From JAKFEE01 sp036675815 (GTDB lineage: Bacteria > Pseudomonadota > Alphaproteobacteria > Rhodospirillales > Magnetospirillaceae): a DNA stretch of 64,000 nt. The stretch covers positions 5,620 through 69,619 of the forward strand of contig JAKFEE010000040.1 of assembly GCA_036675815.1 (NCBI GenBank), in the 5' to 3' direction. Made by a program: the position numbers and the translations under genes. Under the pieces are notes generated by a model. The model did not search any database, was not told where the DNA came from, and was given only the letters and a program-made list of their open reading frames with translations. Position 1 is the stretch's first letter. Every line of letters starts with the position of its first letter. This document shows, piece by piece, positions 53,101-63,256 of this stretch.

Positions 53101-55095
53101 ATGCCCAACGCCCTTGCCAGCGAGACCAGCCCCTATCTGCTGCAGCACAAGGACAACCCGGTGGCCTGGCGGCCATGGGGTGCCGATGCCTTCGCCGCTG
53201 CCCGGGCCGAGAACAAACCGGTCCTGCTGTCGGTGGGCTACGCCGCCTGCCACTGGTGCCATGTGATGGCGCATGAAAGCTTCGAGGACTCACAGACGGC
53301 GGCCCTGATGAACGACGGATTCGTCAACATCAAGGTCGATCGCGAGGAGCGCCCCGACGTCGACACCATCTACCAGTCGGCCCTGGCGATGATGGGCGAG
53401 CATGGCGGCTGGCCGCTCACCATGTTCCTGACGCCGGGCGGCGAGCCGTTCTGGGGCGGCACCTACTTCCCGCCCGAGCCTCGCTATGGCCGGCCGGCGT
53501 TCCGGCAGGTGCTGCAGGGCGTCGGCGCTGCATGGCGCGACCAGCAGGACCAGATAAACCACAATGTGGCAGCGCTGAAGGATGCCCTGCGCCGGCAGGC
53601 CGAGGCGCCCGACCCCGAGGGCCTCGACCCCGACCTGCTCGATGCCGCGGCCAACCAACTGCTGACCTTTCTCGACCCGACGTGGGGCGGCCTGCAGGGT
53701 GCACCGAAATTCCCGCAGCCGTCGATATTCCGCTTCCTGTGGCATGCCTACCGGCGCACCGGCGACGAAGCAATGGGCCAAGCGGTGACGCTGCTGCTCG
53801 ACCGTATGTGCCAGGGCGGCATTTATGACCACCTTGGCGGCGGCTTCGCCCGCTACGCCACGGATGCGCAGTGGCTTGTGCCGCATTTCGAAAAGATGCT
53901 TTACGACAACGCGCAGTTGCTCGAGCTGCTGACCGCCGCCTGGCGCCACACCCGTTCGCCCCTCTATGCCGAACGCATCAGCGAAACCATCGGGTGGCTG
54001 ATGCGCGAAATGACGGCCGAGCACGGCACCTTCGCCGCCAGCCTCGATGCCGACAGCGAGGGCGAGGAAGGCAAGTTCTACGTGTGGGGCGCGGCGGAAA
54101 TCGATGTGCTGCTGACGTCCGAGCAGGCCCAGGCGGTCAAGCGACTCTACGGTGTCAGCGCCGCCGGCAACTGGGAGGGCCGCAACATCCTGCACCGCAA
54201 CCACCAAGGCGGCACAGAAGACTCCGGGATTGCCGCGGCCAATCAGGTGCTCTGGCAGGCGCGCGAGCGACGGGTGCGGCCGGGTCGGGACGACAAGGTG
54301 CTGGCCGACTGGAACGGCCTTACCATCGCTGCCCTGGCCGAGGCCGGGTTCGCCTTCGATCGCTCCGACTGGCTCGCGGCGGCGCGCAGCGCCTTCGACG
54401 GCATCCGCACTCTGCTCGGCGCGCCAGACGGCCGACTTGGCCACGCCTATTGTCGCGGCCGGCGGCTGGATGCGGCCATGCTGGACGACTATGCGGCCAT
54501 GGCCCGAGCGGCGATCAGCCTTTACGAAATCACCGCTGACGCGGCGTATCTGGCGCAGGCGCAGGCGTGGGTGCGAACCGCCGACGAACACTATTGGGAC
54601 AAGGCCGGTGGCGGGTATTTCTTCACCAGCGATGATGCCAGCGACCTGATCGTGCGCACGAAGGCGGCACACGACACCGCCGTTCCTTCCGGCAACGGTC
54701 TCATGGCCGAAGCCTTGGCGAAGTTGTTCTACCTCACGAGCGAGGACCGCTATCGCCAGCGCGCCGAGACGACCATCGGCACGTTCTCCGGCCTGGTGCG
54801 CCGGCAGTTCGCCAACATGGGCACTCTGCTCGACGCCTACGAATTCCTGAGCGCGCCGACGCAGGTGGTGGTGGTCGGCGATGCCCCCGATCTGCTCCGC
54901 TGTCTCGCCGAGACGGACGTACCCCGTCGTCTCCTGCAGCAGGTCTCGGCCGATGCCGCATTGCCGCCCGGCCATCCGGCCTCCGGCAAGGGCTTGGTGG
55001 ACGGCAAACCCGCCGGCTATGTCTGCCGCGGCCCGACTTGTTCCATGCCGGCCACGACGCCTGATGAGTTGCGGACCAGGCTGACGGCGCGTTAG
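53101..55095 (+). CDS. Thioredoxin-domain / YyaL-SSP411 family protein (DUF255)
   Basis: 664 residues. The N-terminal DUF255 thioredoxin-like domain has ETSPYLLQHKDNPVAWRPWG and Cys50-His-Trp-Cys53 in ACHWCHVMAHESFED, with the conserved DREERPDVD. The rest is an (alpha/alpha)6 barrel related to N-acylglucosamine 2-epimerase/glycosidase folds (EKMLYDNAQLLEL). The family occurs in all domains of life; its biochemical role is not settled. Divergent from the DUF6489 gene. Confidence 0.92.
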   Translation: MPNALASETSPYLLQHKDNPVAWRPWGADAFAAARAENKPVLLSVGYAACHWCHVMAHESFEDSQTAALMNDGFVNIKVDREERPDVDTIYQSALAMMGEHGGWPLTMFLTPGGEPFWGGTYFPPEPRYGRPAFRQVLQGVGAAWRDQQDQINHNVAALKDALRRQAEAPDPEGLDPDLLDAAANQLLTFLDPTWGGLQGAPKFPQPSIFRFLWHAYRRTGDEAMGQAVTLLLDRMCQGGIYDHLGGGFARYATDAQWLVPHFEKMLYDNAQLLELLTAAWRHTRSPLYAERISETIGWLMREMTAEHGTFAASLDADSEGEEGKFYVWGAAEIDVLLTSEQAQAVKRLYGVSAAGNWEGRNILHRNHQGGTEDSGIAAANQVLWQARERRVRPGRDDKVLADWNGLTIAALAEAGFAFDRSDWLAAARSAFDGIRTLLGAPDGRLGHAYCRGRRLDAAMLDDYAAMARAAISLYEITADAAYLAQAQAWVRTADEHYWDKAGGGYFFTSDDASDLIVRTKAAHDTAVPSGNGLMAEALAKLFYLTSEDRYRQRAETTIGTFSGLVRRQFANMGTLLDAYEFLSAPTQVVVVGDAPDLLRCLAETDVPRRLLQQVSADAALPPGHPASGKGLVDGKPAGYVCRGPTCSMPATTPDELRTRLTAR

Positions 55096-55105
55096 ATTCA
55101 CCCGC

Positions 55106-55558
55106 ATGCCACAACTATCGCTTCACAGCCCGATCGGCGACCTCACCCTCACCGAAGAGGACGGTGCCATCGTCTCGCTGGATTGGGGCTGGGGCTGTCA
55201 GCAACAGCCCAGCCCCCTGCTCGAGCGCGCGCGCAACCAGCTCGAGGAGTATTTCGATGGCACGCGCCGCAGCTTCGATCTGCCCCTGGCGCCCGCCGGC
55301 AGTCCCTATCAACGGAAGGTTTGGGATCAGTTGCTGCGCATCCCCTACGGCAGCGTCGCCCGGTACGGCTCTCTCGCCACGGAGCTTGGTTCGGCGGCGC
55401 GGGCGGTGGGTGGTGCGTGTGGTCGCAACCCCCTCCCCATCCTCATCCCGTGCCACCGTGTCGTCGGCCACAATAGCGCCCTGGGCGGCTACTCCGGCTT
55501 GGATGGGGTGGAGACCAAACGCTTCCTGCTGCGGCTCGAGGGCGTCGAGCTGCGCTGA
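55106..55558 (+). CDS. ogt: Methylated-DNA-protein-cysteine methyltransferase
   Basis: 150-residue O6-alkylguanine repair protein. The alkyl acceptor Cys116 is in ILIPCHRVV; the wing motif LGGYSGLDGVETKRFLL follows. No Ada DNA-binding domain is attached, so it is Ogt type. It begins ten bases after the YyaL-like gene and 15 bases before the oxidoreductase gene; all three may be read together. Confidence 0.94.
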   Translation: MPQLSLHSPIGDLTLTEEDGAIVSLDWGWGCQQQPSPLLERARNQLEEYFDGTRRSFDLPLAPAGSPYQRKVWDQLLRIPYGSVARYGSLATELGSAARAVGGACGRNPLPILIPCHRVVGHNSALGGYSGLDGVETKRFLLRLEGVELR

Positions 55559-55573
55559 CCAACGGAGCATAAA

Positions 55574-56551
55574 ATGGCCAAGGCGATCCGCATCCATGAA
55601 CACGGCGGCCCGAACGTCCTGCGCTGGGAAGAGGTAACGGTGCCGCCGCTCGGACCGGGCCAGGCCCTCATTCGCCACACCGCCGTCGGGCTGAACTTCA
55701 TCGACGTCTACCACCGCACCGGGCTCTACAAGGTCCCTGGCCTGCCCTGCATCCTCGGCATGGAGGCGGCGGGGGTGGTCGAGGCTATCGGCCCCGGCGC
55801 CAGCGAACTGCGCGTCGGCGACCGCGTCGCGTACGCATCACCGCCGCTGGGTGCCTACGCCGAGCAACGGGTCATGCCCGCGGATCGGGTGGTGCCCATC
55901 CCGCATGACATCGACGACCAGACCGCCGCGGCGATGATGCTGAAGGGCCTGACCGCCCAATATCTCCTGCGCGGAACCTATCGCGTCCAGCCCGGCGAGA
56001 CCATCCTCGTCCATGCCGCCGCCGGCGGCGTCGGGCTCATCCTGTGCCAGTGGGCCAAGCATCTGGGCGCACGGGTCATAGGCACCGTCGGCAGCGACGC
56101 CAAGGCCGAACTGGCCCGCCGCCACGGCTGTGATCACCCAATCCTCTACAGCCGCGAAGACTTCGTGCAGCGGGTCAAGGACATCACCGATGGCAAGGGC
56201 GTTGCCGTCGTCTACGATTCGGTCGGCCGTGACACCTTCGAGCGTTCGCTCGACTGCCTGCGGCCCCTCGGCACCATCGCGCTGTTCGGCCAGTCGTCGG
56301 GGCCGGTTCCGCCCTTCGATCTGCAGATGCTGGCGGCCAAGGGCTCGCTGTTCGTCACCCGCCCGACGTTGATGACCTATACCGCCCAGCGCGAAGATCT
56401 GCTGGCCGGCGCCGCCGAGCTGGTCGAAGTGGTGCGCGGTGGGTTCGTCAGGATACCGGTGAACCAGACCTACCCGCTGGCCGAGACCGCCCAGGCACAT
56501 CGCGATCTGGAAGCCCGCAAGACGACAGGCTCGACCGTTTTGTTGCCGTAA
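55574..56551 (+). CDS. qor: NADPH:quinone oxidoreductase (zeta-crystallin family)
   Basis: 325-residue MDR-family reductase without the structural zinc. Start HEHGGPNVLRWEEVTVPPLG, substrate site region NFIDVYHRTGLYK, and the NADPH-binding AAAGGVGLILCQWAKHLGA. Reduces quinones by one electron in known members. A bidirectional terminator separates it from rho. Confidence 0.92.
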   Translation: MAKAIRIHEHGGPNVLRWEEVTVPPLGPGQALIRHTAVGLNFIDVYHRTGLYKVPGLPCILGMEAAGVVEAIGPGASELRVGDRVAYASPPLGAYAEQRVMPADRVVPIPHDIDDQTAAAMMLKGLTAQYLLRGTYRVQPGETILVHAAAGGVGLILCQWAKHLGARVIGTVGSDAKAELARRHGCDHPILYSREDFVQRVKDITDGKGVAVVYDSVGRDTFERSLDCLRPLGTIALFGQSSGPVPPFDLQMLAAKGSLFVTRPTLMTYTAQREDLLAGAAELVEVVRGGFVRIPVNQTYPLAETAQAHRDLEARKTTGSTVLLP

Positions 56552-56557
56552 AGCAAA

Positions 56558-56586
56558 ACGGGCGCGGATGTGGCCACCGCGCCCGT
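56558..56586. terminator. Bidirectional terminator between qor and rho
   Basis: Perfect 10-bp stem ACGGGCGCGG (56558-56567) / CCGCGCCCGT (56577-56586) with a 9-base loop. Both convergent genes end within 20 bases of it. AAAAC/GTTCC flanks give modest U-tracts. Confidence 0.75.
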
Positions 56587-56605
56587 TCCAAACCAAGGAC
56601 AAGCT

Positions 56606-57862
<1,257 letters not shown>

Positions 57863-58071
57863 GGCGTCGCGTGGTGGTTGCTTGGGGAAGAGAATCCCGG
57901 CTTTGCGGAAGGGCGACGGCGGTCACGGCCGTCATGCTGACTTCCCAACGGGCAAGGAAAGGATTTTGGACGCGCTTGAGGCGAGATCACTCACCTTTAT
58001 CGAAGCCACGATCGGGTGTCAAACGGAGATTGGCGCCGGCCGAGACGGCTGCCGAATTCTCAGGCACCTGC

Positions 58072-58500
58072 CTAGAACGGCTTGACGATCACGATGACGA
58101 CGATACCGATCATCAACAGCGTCGGTACCTCATTGATAAACCGGTAGAATTTCTGAGGCCGGTGGTTCGAGTCTTCGGCGAAATTCTGGCGGCAACGCAT
58201 CAGGAAAACATGCGTGGCGGTAAGGGCCACGACCAGTAGAAGCTTGGCATGCAGCCAGCCCTGCGACAGGAAATCCGGCTGGGTGATGATCACCAGGATG
58301 CCGAACAACCACGACGCAATCATCGCCGGCGTCATGATGGCGCGCTCCAGGCGTCGCTCCATCACCTTGAACAGGTCCGAGGTTGGCGATTTCGGATCGA
58401 CCTCGGTGTGATAGACGAACAGCCGTGGCAGGTACAACAGGCCCGCCATCCAGGCGATGATGCTGATGACATGCAGCGATTTCAGCCAGAAATACGCCAT
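58072..58500 (-). CDS. hemJ: Protoporphyrinogen IX oxidase HemJ
   Basis: 142-residue membrane protein of four segments that oxidises protoporphyrinogen IX in bacteria lacking HemG/HemY. The start WLKSLHVISIIAWMAGLLYL contains the essential His10; ERRLERAIMTPAMI and GWLHAKLLLV follow. The ATG at 58500 has GGGGAGGGGATGAG upstream. It starts one base after hemH ends; hemE-hemH-hemJ gives the last three or so steps to haem. Confidence 0.95.
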   Translation of the reverse strand: MAYFWLKSLHVISIIAWMAGLLYLPRLFVYHTEVDPKSPTSDLFKVMERRLERAIMTPAMIASWLFGILVIITQPDFLSQGWLHAKLLLVVALTATHVFLMRCRQNFAEDSNHRPQKFYRFINEVPTLLMIGIVVIVIVKPF

Positions 58501-58501
58501 C

Positions 58502-59530
58502 TCATCCCCTCCCCTGTGGGCAGGCACCGTGCTTGGACGGGCAGATCCGGCCGCCCGATTGCGAGCAGGGCCGGCCCTGCCCTGTGGCCGCCATCCGCAC
58601 CAGCCGCGCCAATCCCTCGATGAACTGCGGCGCACGGCCGACGGCCGCTACGCGCTCGTAAGCCGGCACTCCCGCCTGTTGGGCCAGGTGCCGATATTCG
58701 ATATCCAGTTCGACCAGCGTCTCGGAGTGCTCGGACACGAACGCTACGGGCACCACCACCAGCGACACGCCTTCGCGGCCGGCCCGGACTATTTCCGCAT
58801 CGGTGGCGGGACCGATCCACTCGAGCGGTCCTACACGGCTTTGGTAGCAGACGGTCCAGTCCAGGCCCGGTTGGTCCAGTGCTGCCACGACTGCTGCGGC
58901 GGTCTGCTCCACCTGCCACTGGTAGGGATCGCCGGCGGCGATGACCTTCTTCGGCAATCCATGGGCCGAGAACAGCACTCGGGCTGAACCGCTGGCCGCC
59001 GCGCGCGCCAGTGCTGGCCGCATCAGCTCGACCGTCGCCGCAATCAGGCCCGGCTCGGTTGGATAGCAGCAGACGCTTTCCGTCGGCACCGACAGGCCCG
59101 CCGCTTCGGCCACCCGTTGCCAGTCTGCGGCGGATGATTGCGTGGTCGTCGTCGAGTATTGCGGGTAGAGCGGCAGCAAGACGACCTTGTCAGGATCGAA
59201 CGCCTTGACCTGGCGCACGGTTTCGGCCGCCAACGGGTGCCAGTACCGCATTGCCACGAATACGGCGGCATCGGGGCCGAGCGCGGCCTGCAGCGCTTGC
59301 GCCTGGTCCTTGGTCAACGGCAGAAGAGGCGAGCGACCGCCCATACGGTCATAAATGGTGCGGGCCGTGGGTGCTCGGCGATGCGAGATGACCTTCGCCA
59401 GCAGCCAGCGAAGCGGTTGCGGCAGGCCGATTATGGCCGGGTCATTGAACAGATTGAACAGGAACGGCTGCACCGCCTTGGGATTGTCCGGCCCCCCCAG
59501 ATTGAACAGGACGACCGCGGTGCGCGGCAT
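58502..59530 (-). CDS. hemH: Ferrochelatase
   Basis: 342-residue enzyme that inserts Fe2+ into protoporphyrin IX. VVLFNLGGPDNP at the start, the active-site His in LFSAHGLP, and FVSEHSETLVELDIEY are seen. The tail has Cys322, Cys330 and Cys337, a clustering like the [2Fe-2S] ligands known in some alphaproteobacterial (Caulobacter) and animal ferrochelatases. It is seven bases after hemE. Confidence 0.96.
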   Translation of the reverse strand: MPRTAVVLFNLGGPDNPKAVQPFLFNLFNDPAIIGLPQPLRWLLAKVISHRRAPTARTIYDRMGGRSPLLPLTKDQAQALQAALGPDAAVFVAMRYWHPLAAETVRQVKAFDPDKVVLLPLYPQYSTTTTQSSAADWQRVAEAAGLSVPTESVCCYPTEPGLIAATVELMRPALARAAASGSARVLFSAHGLPKKVIAAGDPYQWQVEQTAAAVVAALDQPGLDWTVCYQSRVGPLEWIGPATDAEIVRAGREGVSLVVVPVAFVSEHSETLVELDIEYRHLAQQAGVPAYERVAAVGRAPQFIEGLARLVRMAATGQGRPCSQSGGRICPSKHGACPQGRG

Positions 59531-59537
59531 CGCGGCC

Positions 59538-60587
59538 CTAGCCCCGCCAGGCCCGCAGCCGCTCGACCAGCCGCGTCACGTTCTCGGGTGCCGCACCCGG
59601 TGTGATACCGTGGCCAAGGTTGAAGATGAAGCGGCCGCGCGCTAGCTGATCGAGAATTCTGTCGACGGCACGATCGAGCCCATCGCCGCCGATCACCAGC
59701 CACTGTGGATCGAGGTTGCCCTGAAGCGTGCAACGCGGCTGCAGCACCTTCGCCGCCCATTCCAGCGGCACCGTGGTGTCTAGACTTACACCGGCGACCC
59801 CGGTTTCCACGACAAATCGCTCGTATAGCGCGCCCGCGCCGCGCGGAAAGCCGATGACCGGGATGCCGGGCCGTTCATCAGCCAAACGCGCCACCAGCGC
59901 CTTCATCGGCTTGGTCACCCACTTGGCGAACTCATCGTCGGGGAGAATGCCGGCCCAACTGTCGAACACCTGCACGGCCTCGGCGCCGGCATCGATCTGA
60001 GCAATCAGATAGTCGCCTGTGACCTCGGTCAGGGTGTCGATCAAACGCTGGAACAAGCGCGGGTCGCCATAGGCCATGCGCTTGACGTCGCTGAACTCCT
60101 TGCTGCTGCCACCCTCGACCATGTAGGTGGCCACGGTCCAGGGAGCGCCGGCGAAACCGATCAGCGCCGTCGTCGCTGGAATGGCCTGCGATAGTCGCCG
60201 CATCGTCTCGTACACCGGCGCCAAGCGGTCGTGCAACTGCGCCGGCGACAACCGCCCAAACTCTTCTGCCGAGCGGATCGGCGTCAGAACCGGCCCTTCG
60301 CCTTCGCGAAAGGAGACGTCCTGGCCCAGCGCGTGCGGCACCACGAGGATGTCGGAGAAGAGGATGGCCGCGTCCATGCCATAACGGCGCAGCGGCTGCA
60401 GCGTTACTTCCGTTGCGAGGTCGGGCGAGTAGCACAGATTGAGGAAGCCGTTGGCCTTGGCTCGCGTCTGCCGGTACTCGGGCAGATAGCGGCCGGCTTG
60501 CCGCATCAGCCAGAAGGGCGGCGGGACGATGGTTTCCCCTGACAAGGCACGCAGGAAGGGCTTGGAGGAGACAGTGCGAGTGGTCAA
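59538..60587 (-). CDS. hemE: Uroporphyrinogen decarboxylase
   Basis: 349 residues with the TTG start at 60587. Converts uroporphyrinogen III to coproporphyrinogen III. The signature PPFWLMRQAGRYLPEYR, ILFSDILVVPHALG and GFAGAPWTVATYMVEG are present. No ATG fits the known N-terminus (TTRTVSSKPFLRAL); TTG has GAAAGGG upstream. A second TTG at 60635 is an alternative that would shorten the origin gap. hemE beside the origin is as in Caulobacter. Confidence 0.95.
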   Translation of the reverse strand: MTTRTVSSKPFLRALSGETIVPPPFWLMRQAGRYLPEYRQTRAKANGFLNLCYSPDLATEVTLQPLRRYGMDAAILFSDILVVPHALGQDVSFREGEGPVLTPIRSAEEFGRLSPAQLHDRLAPVYETMRRLSQAIPATTALIGFAGAPWTVATYMVEGGSSKEFSDVKRMAYGDPRLFQRLIDTLTEVTGDYLIAQIDAGAEAVQVFDSWAGILPDDEFAKWVTKPMKALVARLADERPGIPVIGFPRGAGALYERFVVETGVAGVSLDTTVPLEWAAKVLQPRCTLQGNLDPQWLVIGGDGLDRAVDRILDQLARGRFIFNLGHGITPGAAPENVTRLVERLRAWRG

Positions 60588-60662
60588 GGGAGGCCCTTTC
60601 GTTGGTCGCCTTCTAATACCCTTTTTAAGATTCAATGAAAAGTTGGCTGTTTATGTTGGCGC

Positions 60663-60671
60663 TGTGGATAA
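60663..60671 (-). promoter_or_regulatory. DnaA box (perfect)
   Basis: TGTGGATAA on the plus strand, TTATCCACA on the minus, matching TTATNCACA exactly; next to the AT-rich end of the gap. Confidence 0.75.
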
Positions 60672-60738
60672 CGGGGATCCGGATCGCGCCGGAATCGATA
60701 CACAGGAATCAGGGGTTGAACGGCGTCGTGGTGACGAT

Positions 60739-60747
60739 TGTGGACAA
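60739..60747 (-). promoter_or_regulatory. DnaA box (one mismatch)
   Basis: TGTGGACAA, read as TTGTCCACA on the minus strand: one change from TTATNCACA, in the same direction as the box at 60663. Confidence 0.5.
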
Positions 60748-60796
60748 ATCACCTCGTGCCGCAGCCTAGATATATGATTCCACCGCACAAAAACCG

Positions 60797-60812
60797 TGTT
60801 CCACGTGAAACA
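60797..60812. promoter_or_regulatory. parS site (perfect) inside the putative origin
   Basis: TGTTCCACGTGAAACA matches TGTTNCACGTGAAACA fully. It lies within the hemE-ppsR gap, 9.7 kb from the mnmG parS. Confidence 0.9.
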
Positions 60813-60975
60813 GAGACATGGGGACAAAGTTGCCTGCCGCCAAACCCATGCCCGTTTTTTGCGCTAACGGAGTCATCGCTTCCACAGGGGCGGATGTCTG
60901 TCCATGGACGGCTGGCGAACCTGTATCGAAAAAGGCACAATCGCCGAACCGGGGTCCTTATCCCCTTTATTCGCC

Positions 60976-60984
60976 TTATCCACA
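60976..60984 (+). promoter_or_regulatory. DnaA box (perfect) just before ppsR
   Basis: TTATCCACA, six bases before the ppsR ATG. It may also let DnaA influence ppsR expression. Confidence 0.7.
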
Positions 60985-60990
60985 GGTACG

Positions 60991-61821
60991 ATGAAGACCT
61001 TCCATCTCCATCTCGTCTCCGATGCCACCGGCGAAACCGTGTCCAGTGTCGCCCGGGCCTGCTTGGTGCAATTCGAGAACGTGCAGCCGATCCAGCACCT
61101 GTGGTGGCTGGTGCGGACCCAGGGGCAGGTGGAGCGGGTCATCGCCGGGATCGAGGCCAATCCAGGGTTGGTGTTGTTCACCCTGGTGGATACGGGCGTG
61201 CGGGCGATCCTCGAAGAGGCGTGTCGGCACTTGCACGTACCGTGCACGCCGGTCCTGGACCCGGTGATGGCGGCATTGTCCGGCTTCCTCGAAGAGGAGA
61301 TCCACGCCCAGCCGGGCCGCCAGCACGCCCTGGATCAGGAATACTTCAATCGTATCGACGCCATGCACTTCACTCTGGCGCACGACGATGGCCAGCTGAT
61401 CGAGGATGTGGACGAGGCCGACGTCGTGCTCGTCGGCGTGTCGCGCACGTCGAAGACTCCAACCTGCATGTATCTGGCCAACCGCGGAATAAAGGCGGCG
61501 AACGTACCGCTGGTTCCGGGCGTGCCGCCGCCGCCCGAGGTGATCCAGTCGCGACGGCCACTCATCGTCGGCTTGACCAAGGAACCGAAAAGCCTGGCTG
61601 ACATTCGCCGCCACCGATTGCTGTTCCTGCACCAGGATGCGGAAACCGATTACGCCGACCCCGACAAGGTGCGGGATGAAGTGGCGGAGGCACGGCGATT
61701 GTTTGCCAAGCAGGGCTGGCCGGTCATCGACGTCACGCGGCGCTCGATCGAAGAAGCGGCGGCAACCATTCTGCAGCTTTATGCCCGTCACCGCAGTCGC
61801 ACGGAGGGCTGGACGGCATGA
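60991..61821 (+). CDS. ppsR: PEP synthase/PPDK regulatory protein (DUF299 kinase-phosphorylase)
   Basis: 276-residue bifunctional ADP-dependent kinase/Pi-dependent phosphorylase. Start FHLHLVSDATGETVSSVARA, the P-loop-like GVSRTSKTPTCMYLANRG, and NVPLVPGVPPP are seen. Members control PEP synthase or pyruvate phosphate dikinase by threonine phosphorylation. The ATG at 60991 gives the family N-terminus. First gene right of the origin, followed by maf with a four-base overlap. With pckG it would set PEP supply. Confidence 0.95.
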   Translation: MKTFHLHLVSDATGETVSSVARACLVQFENVQPIQHLWWLVRTQGQVERVIAGIEANPGLVLFTLVDTGVRAILEEACRHLHVPCTPVLDPVMAALSGFLEEEIHAQPGRQHALDQEYFNRIDAMHFTLAHDDGQLIEDVDEADVVLVGVSRTSKTPTCMYLANRGIKAANVPLVPGVPPPPEVIQSRRPLIVGLTKEPKSLADIRRHRLLFLHQDAETDYADPDKVRDEVAEARRLFAKQGWPVIDVTRRSIEEAAATILQLYARHRSRTEGWTA

Positions 61822-62411
61822 CCATCATCTTGGCCTCGGGGTCCCTCGCCCGCCGCCGCATGCTCACCGACGCCGGCGTGACCTTCGATGTTGCCGTTGC
61901 CGATGTCGACGAGGCGGCGGCACGTTTGGCCCTCGCCGGGAACGGGAATAGCGCGGAATCGGCAGCGGCCGAACTGGCGCGCCTGAAAGCGATGGCGCTA
62001 TCGCGGGAGCACGTCGACGCACTGGTGATCGGGGCCGATCAGATCATCGAGCATCGCGGGCTATGGCTGGAAAAGCCGGGCGATCGATCTGCCGCAGCAG
62101 CTCAGCTTGCCGGCTTGCGCGGCGATACCCATCGGCTGGTGAGCGCTGCAGTCGTCCTGCGCGATGGTCGCGAGCTTTGGCACTGCGCCGACAGCGCCGA
62201 ACTGCATATGCGCGACTTCAGCGACGTCTTCCTCGAGAGTTATCTGGATCGCGCCGGCCAGGACGTCCTGGGCTGCGTCGGCGCCTACCAGCTCGAGGGC
62301 CTGGGCGCGCAGCTGTTCACCGCGGTGCGTGGCGACTTCTTCACCGTGCTCGGCCTGCCGCTCCTGCCGCTTCTGGACTTTTTGCGCGAGCAGGGGGAAC
62401 TGCCGTCGTGA
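61818..62411 (+). CDS. maf: Maf-family nucleoside triphosphate pyrophosphatase
   Basis: 197 residues. IILASGSLARRRMLTDAGV at the start, the ADQIIEHRGLWLEKP and FTAVRGDFFTVLGLPLLPL regions are typical. Hydrolyses m7GTP, dTTP or UTP in known members; the subgroup is not certain. Overlaps ppsR and aroE. Confidence 0.92.
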   Translation: MTIILASGSLARRRMLTDAGVTFDVAVADVDEAAARLALAGNGNSAESAAAELARLKAMALSREHVDALVIGADQIIEHRGLWLEKPGDRSAAAAQLAGLRGDTHRLVSAAVVLRDGRELWHCADSAELHMRDFSDVFLESYLDRAGQDVLGCVGAYQLEGLGAQLFTAVRGDFFTVLGLPLLPLLDFLREQGELPS

Positions 62412-63256
62412 TCCTGTCGGGAAACGCGCGTCTCGCCGGTGTCGTCGGTTGGCCGGTCGGTCACTCGAAATCGCCGCGCCTGCACGGTTTCTGGCTGGAA
62501 CACCATCACATCGACGGCGCCTATGCACCGCTGCCGGTACGGCCCGCGGACTTAGCGCAGGTGTTGCCGGCCTTGCCGCGCATGGGGTTTGCCGGGGTCA
62601 ATCTGACGGTGCCACACAAGGAAGCGGCGCTGGCGCTGGTGGACGAACTCGAGCCGCTCGCCCGCCGTATCGGCGCCGTCAACACGCTGGTATTTGACGA
62701 GGGCGGCGCGATCATCGGCCGTAACACCGATGCTTTCGGCTTCCTGGAAAACCTGCGCCAGGGTGCGCCGACCTGGAAGCCCAGCACCGGTCCGGCGGTG
62801 GTGCTTGGCGCGGGCGGCGCGGCGCGGGCGGCCTGCATCGCCTTGCTCGACGCCGGGGTTCCCGAGATCCGCCTGGCCAATCGCAGCCCCGATCGTGCCG
62901 AAGCCCTGGCCGCCGCCCTGGGCGCGCGGGTCGAGGTCGTGCCGTGGGCCGAGCGCAGCGAGTCCTTGGCCGGTGCCGCACTCGTCGTGAATACCACCAC
63001 CCTGGGCATGGTCGGCCAACCGCCGCTGGAAATCCCGTTGGATCCGTTGCCGCGCACGGCTGTGGTCACCGATGCCGTCTACGCGCCGCTGGAAACGCCG
63101 CTGCTGGCGGCGGCACGCCAGCGCGGCAATGCCGTCGTCGACGGGCTGGGCATGCTGCTGCATCAGGCGCGACCCGGCTTCGCCGCCTGGTTTGGCGTCA
63201 CGCCCGAGGTGACCCCCGAATTGCGGCAGTTCGTCCTCGGCGATGCCGCCCCATGA
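62408..63256 (+). CDS. aroE: Shikimate dehydrogenase
   Basis: 282 residues with a GTG start overlapping the maf stop (GTGA). GWPVGHSKSPRLHG at the substrate site, VNLTVPHKE with the catalytic Lys, NTDAFGF, and the NADP-binding GAGGAARAA are seen. Fourth step of the shikimate pathway; aroK and aroB are 39 kb away in this window. Confidence 0.97.
   Translation: MILSGNARLAGVVGWPVGHSKSPRLHGFWLEHHHIDGAYAPLPVRPADLAQVLPALPRMGFAGVNLTVPHKEAALALVDELEPLARRIGAVNTLVFDEGGAIIGRNTDAFGFLENLRQGAPTWKPSTGPAVVLGAGGAARAACIALLDAGVPEIRLANRSPDRAEALAAALGARVEVVPWAERSESLAGAALVVNTTTLGMVGQPPLEIPLDPLPRTAVVTDAVYAPLETPLLAAARQRGNAVVDGLGMLLHQARPGFAAWFGVTPEVTPELRQFVLGDAAP

Larger units (their letters stand above)
60588..60990. 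promoter_or_regulatory. Putative chromosomal replication origin (oriC)
   Basis: 403-bp non-coding gap between hemE (leftward) and ppsR (rightward). It holds two perfect DnaA boxes (60663-60671 on the minus strand and 60976-60984 on the plus strand), one with a single mismatch (60739-60747), a perfect parS (60797-60812), and AT-rich stretches at 60610-60656 (TTCTAATACCC through TTTATGTTGG) and 60768-60780. In Caulobacter the origin occupies the same hemE-side gap. Genes on both sides point outward. The hemE promoter should also be here. Confidence 0.75.

Noticed and set aside
60904..60990. Earlier ATG for ppsR at 60904
   Set aside because: It would add 29 non-homologous residues across a DnaA box; FHLHLVSDATGET begins right after the ATG at 60991, as in the family.
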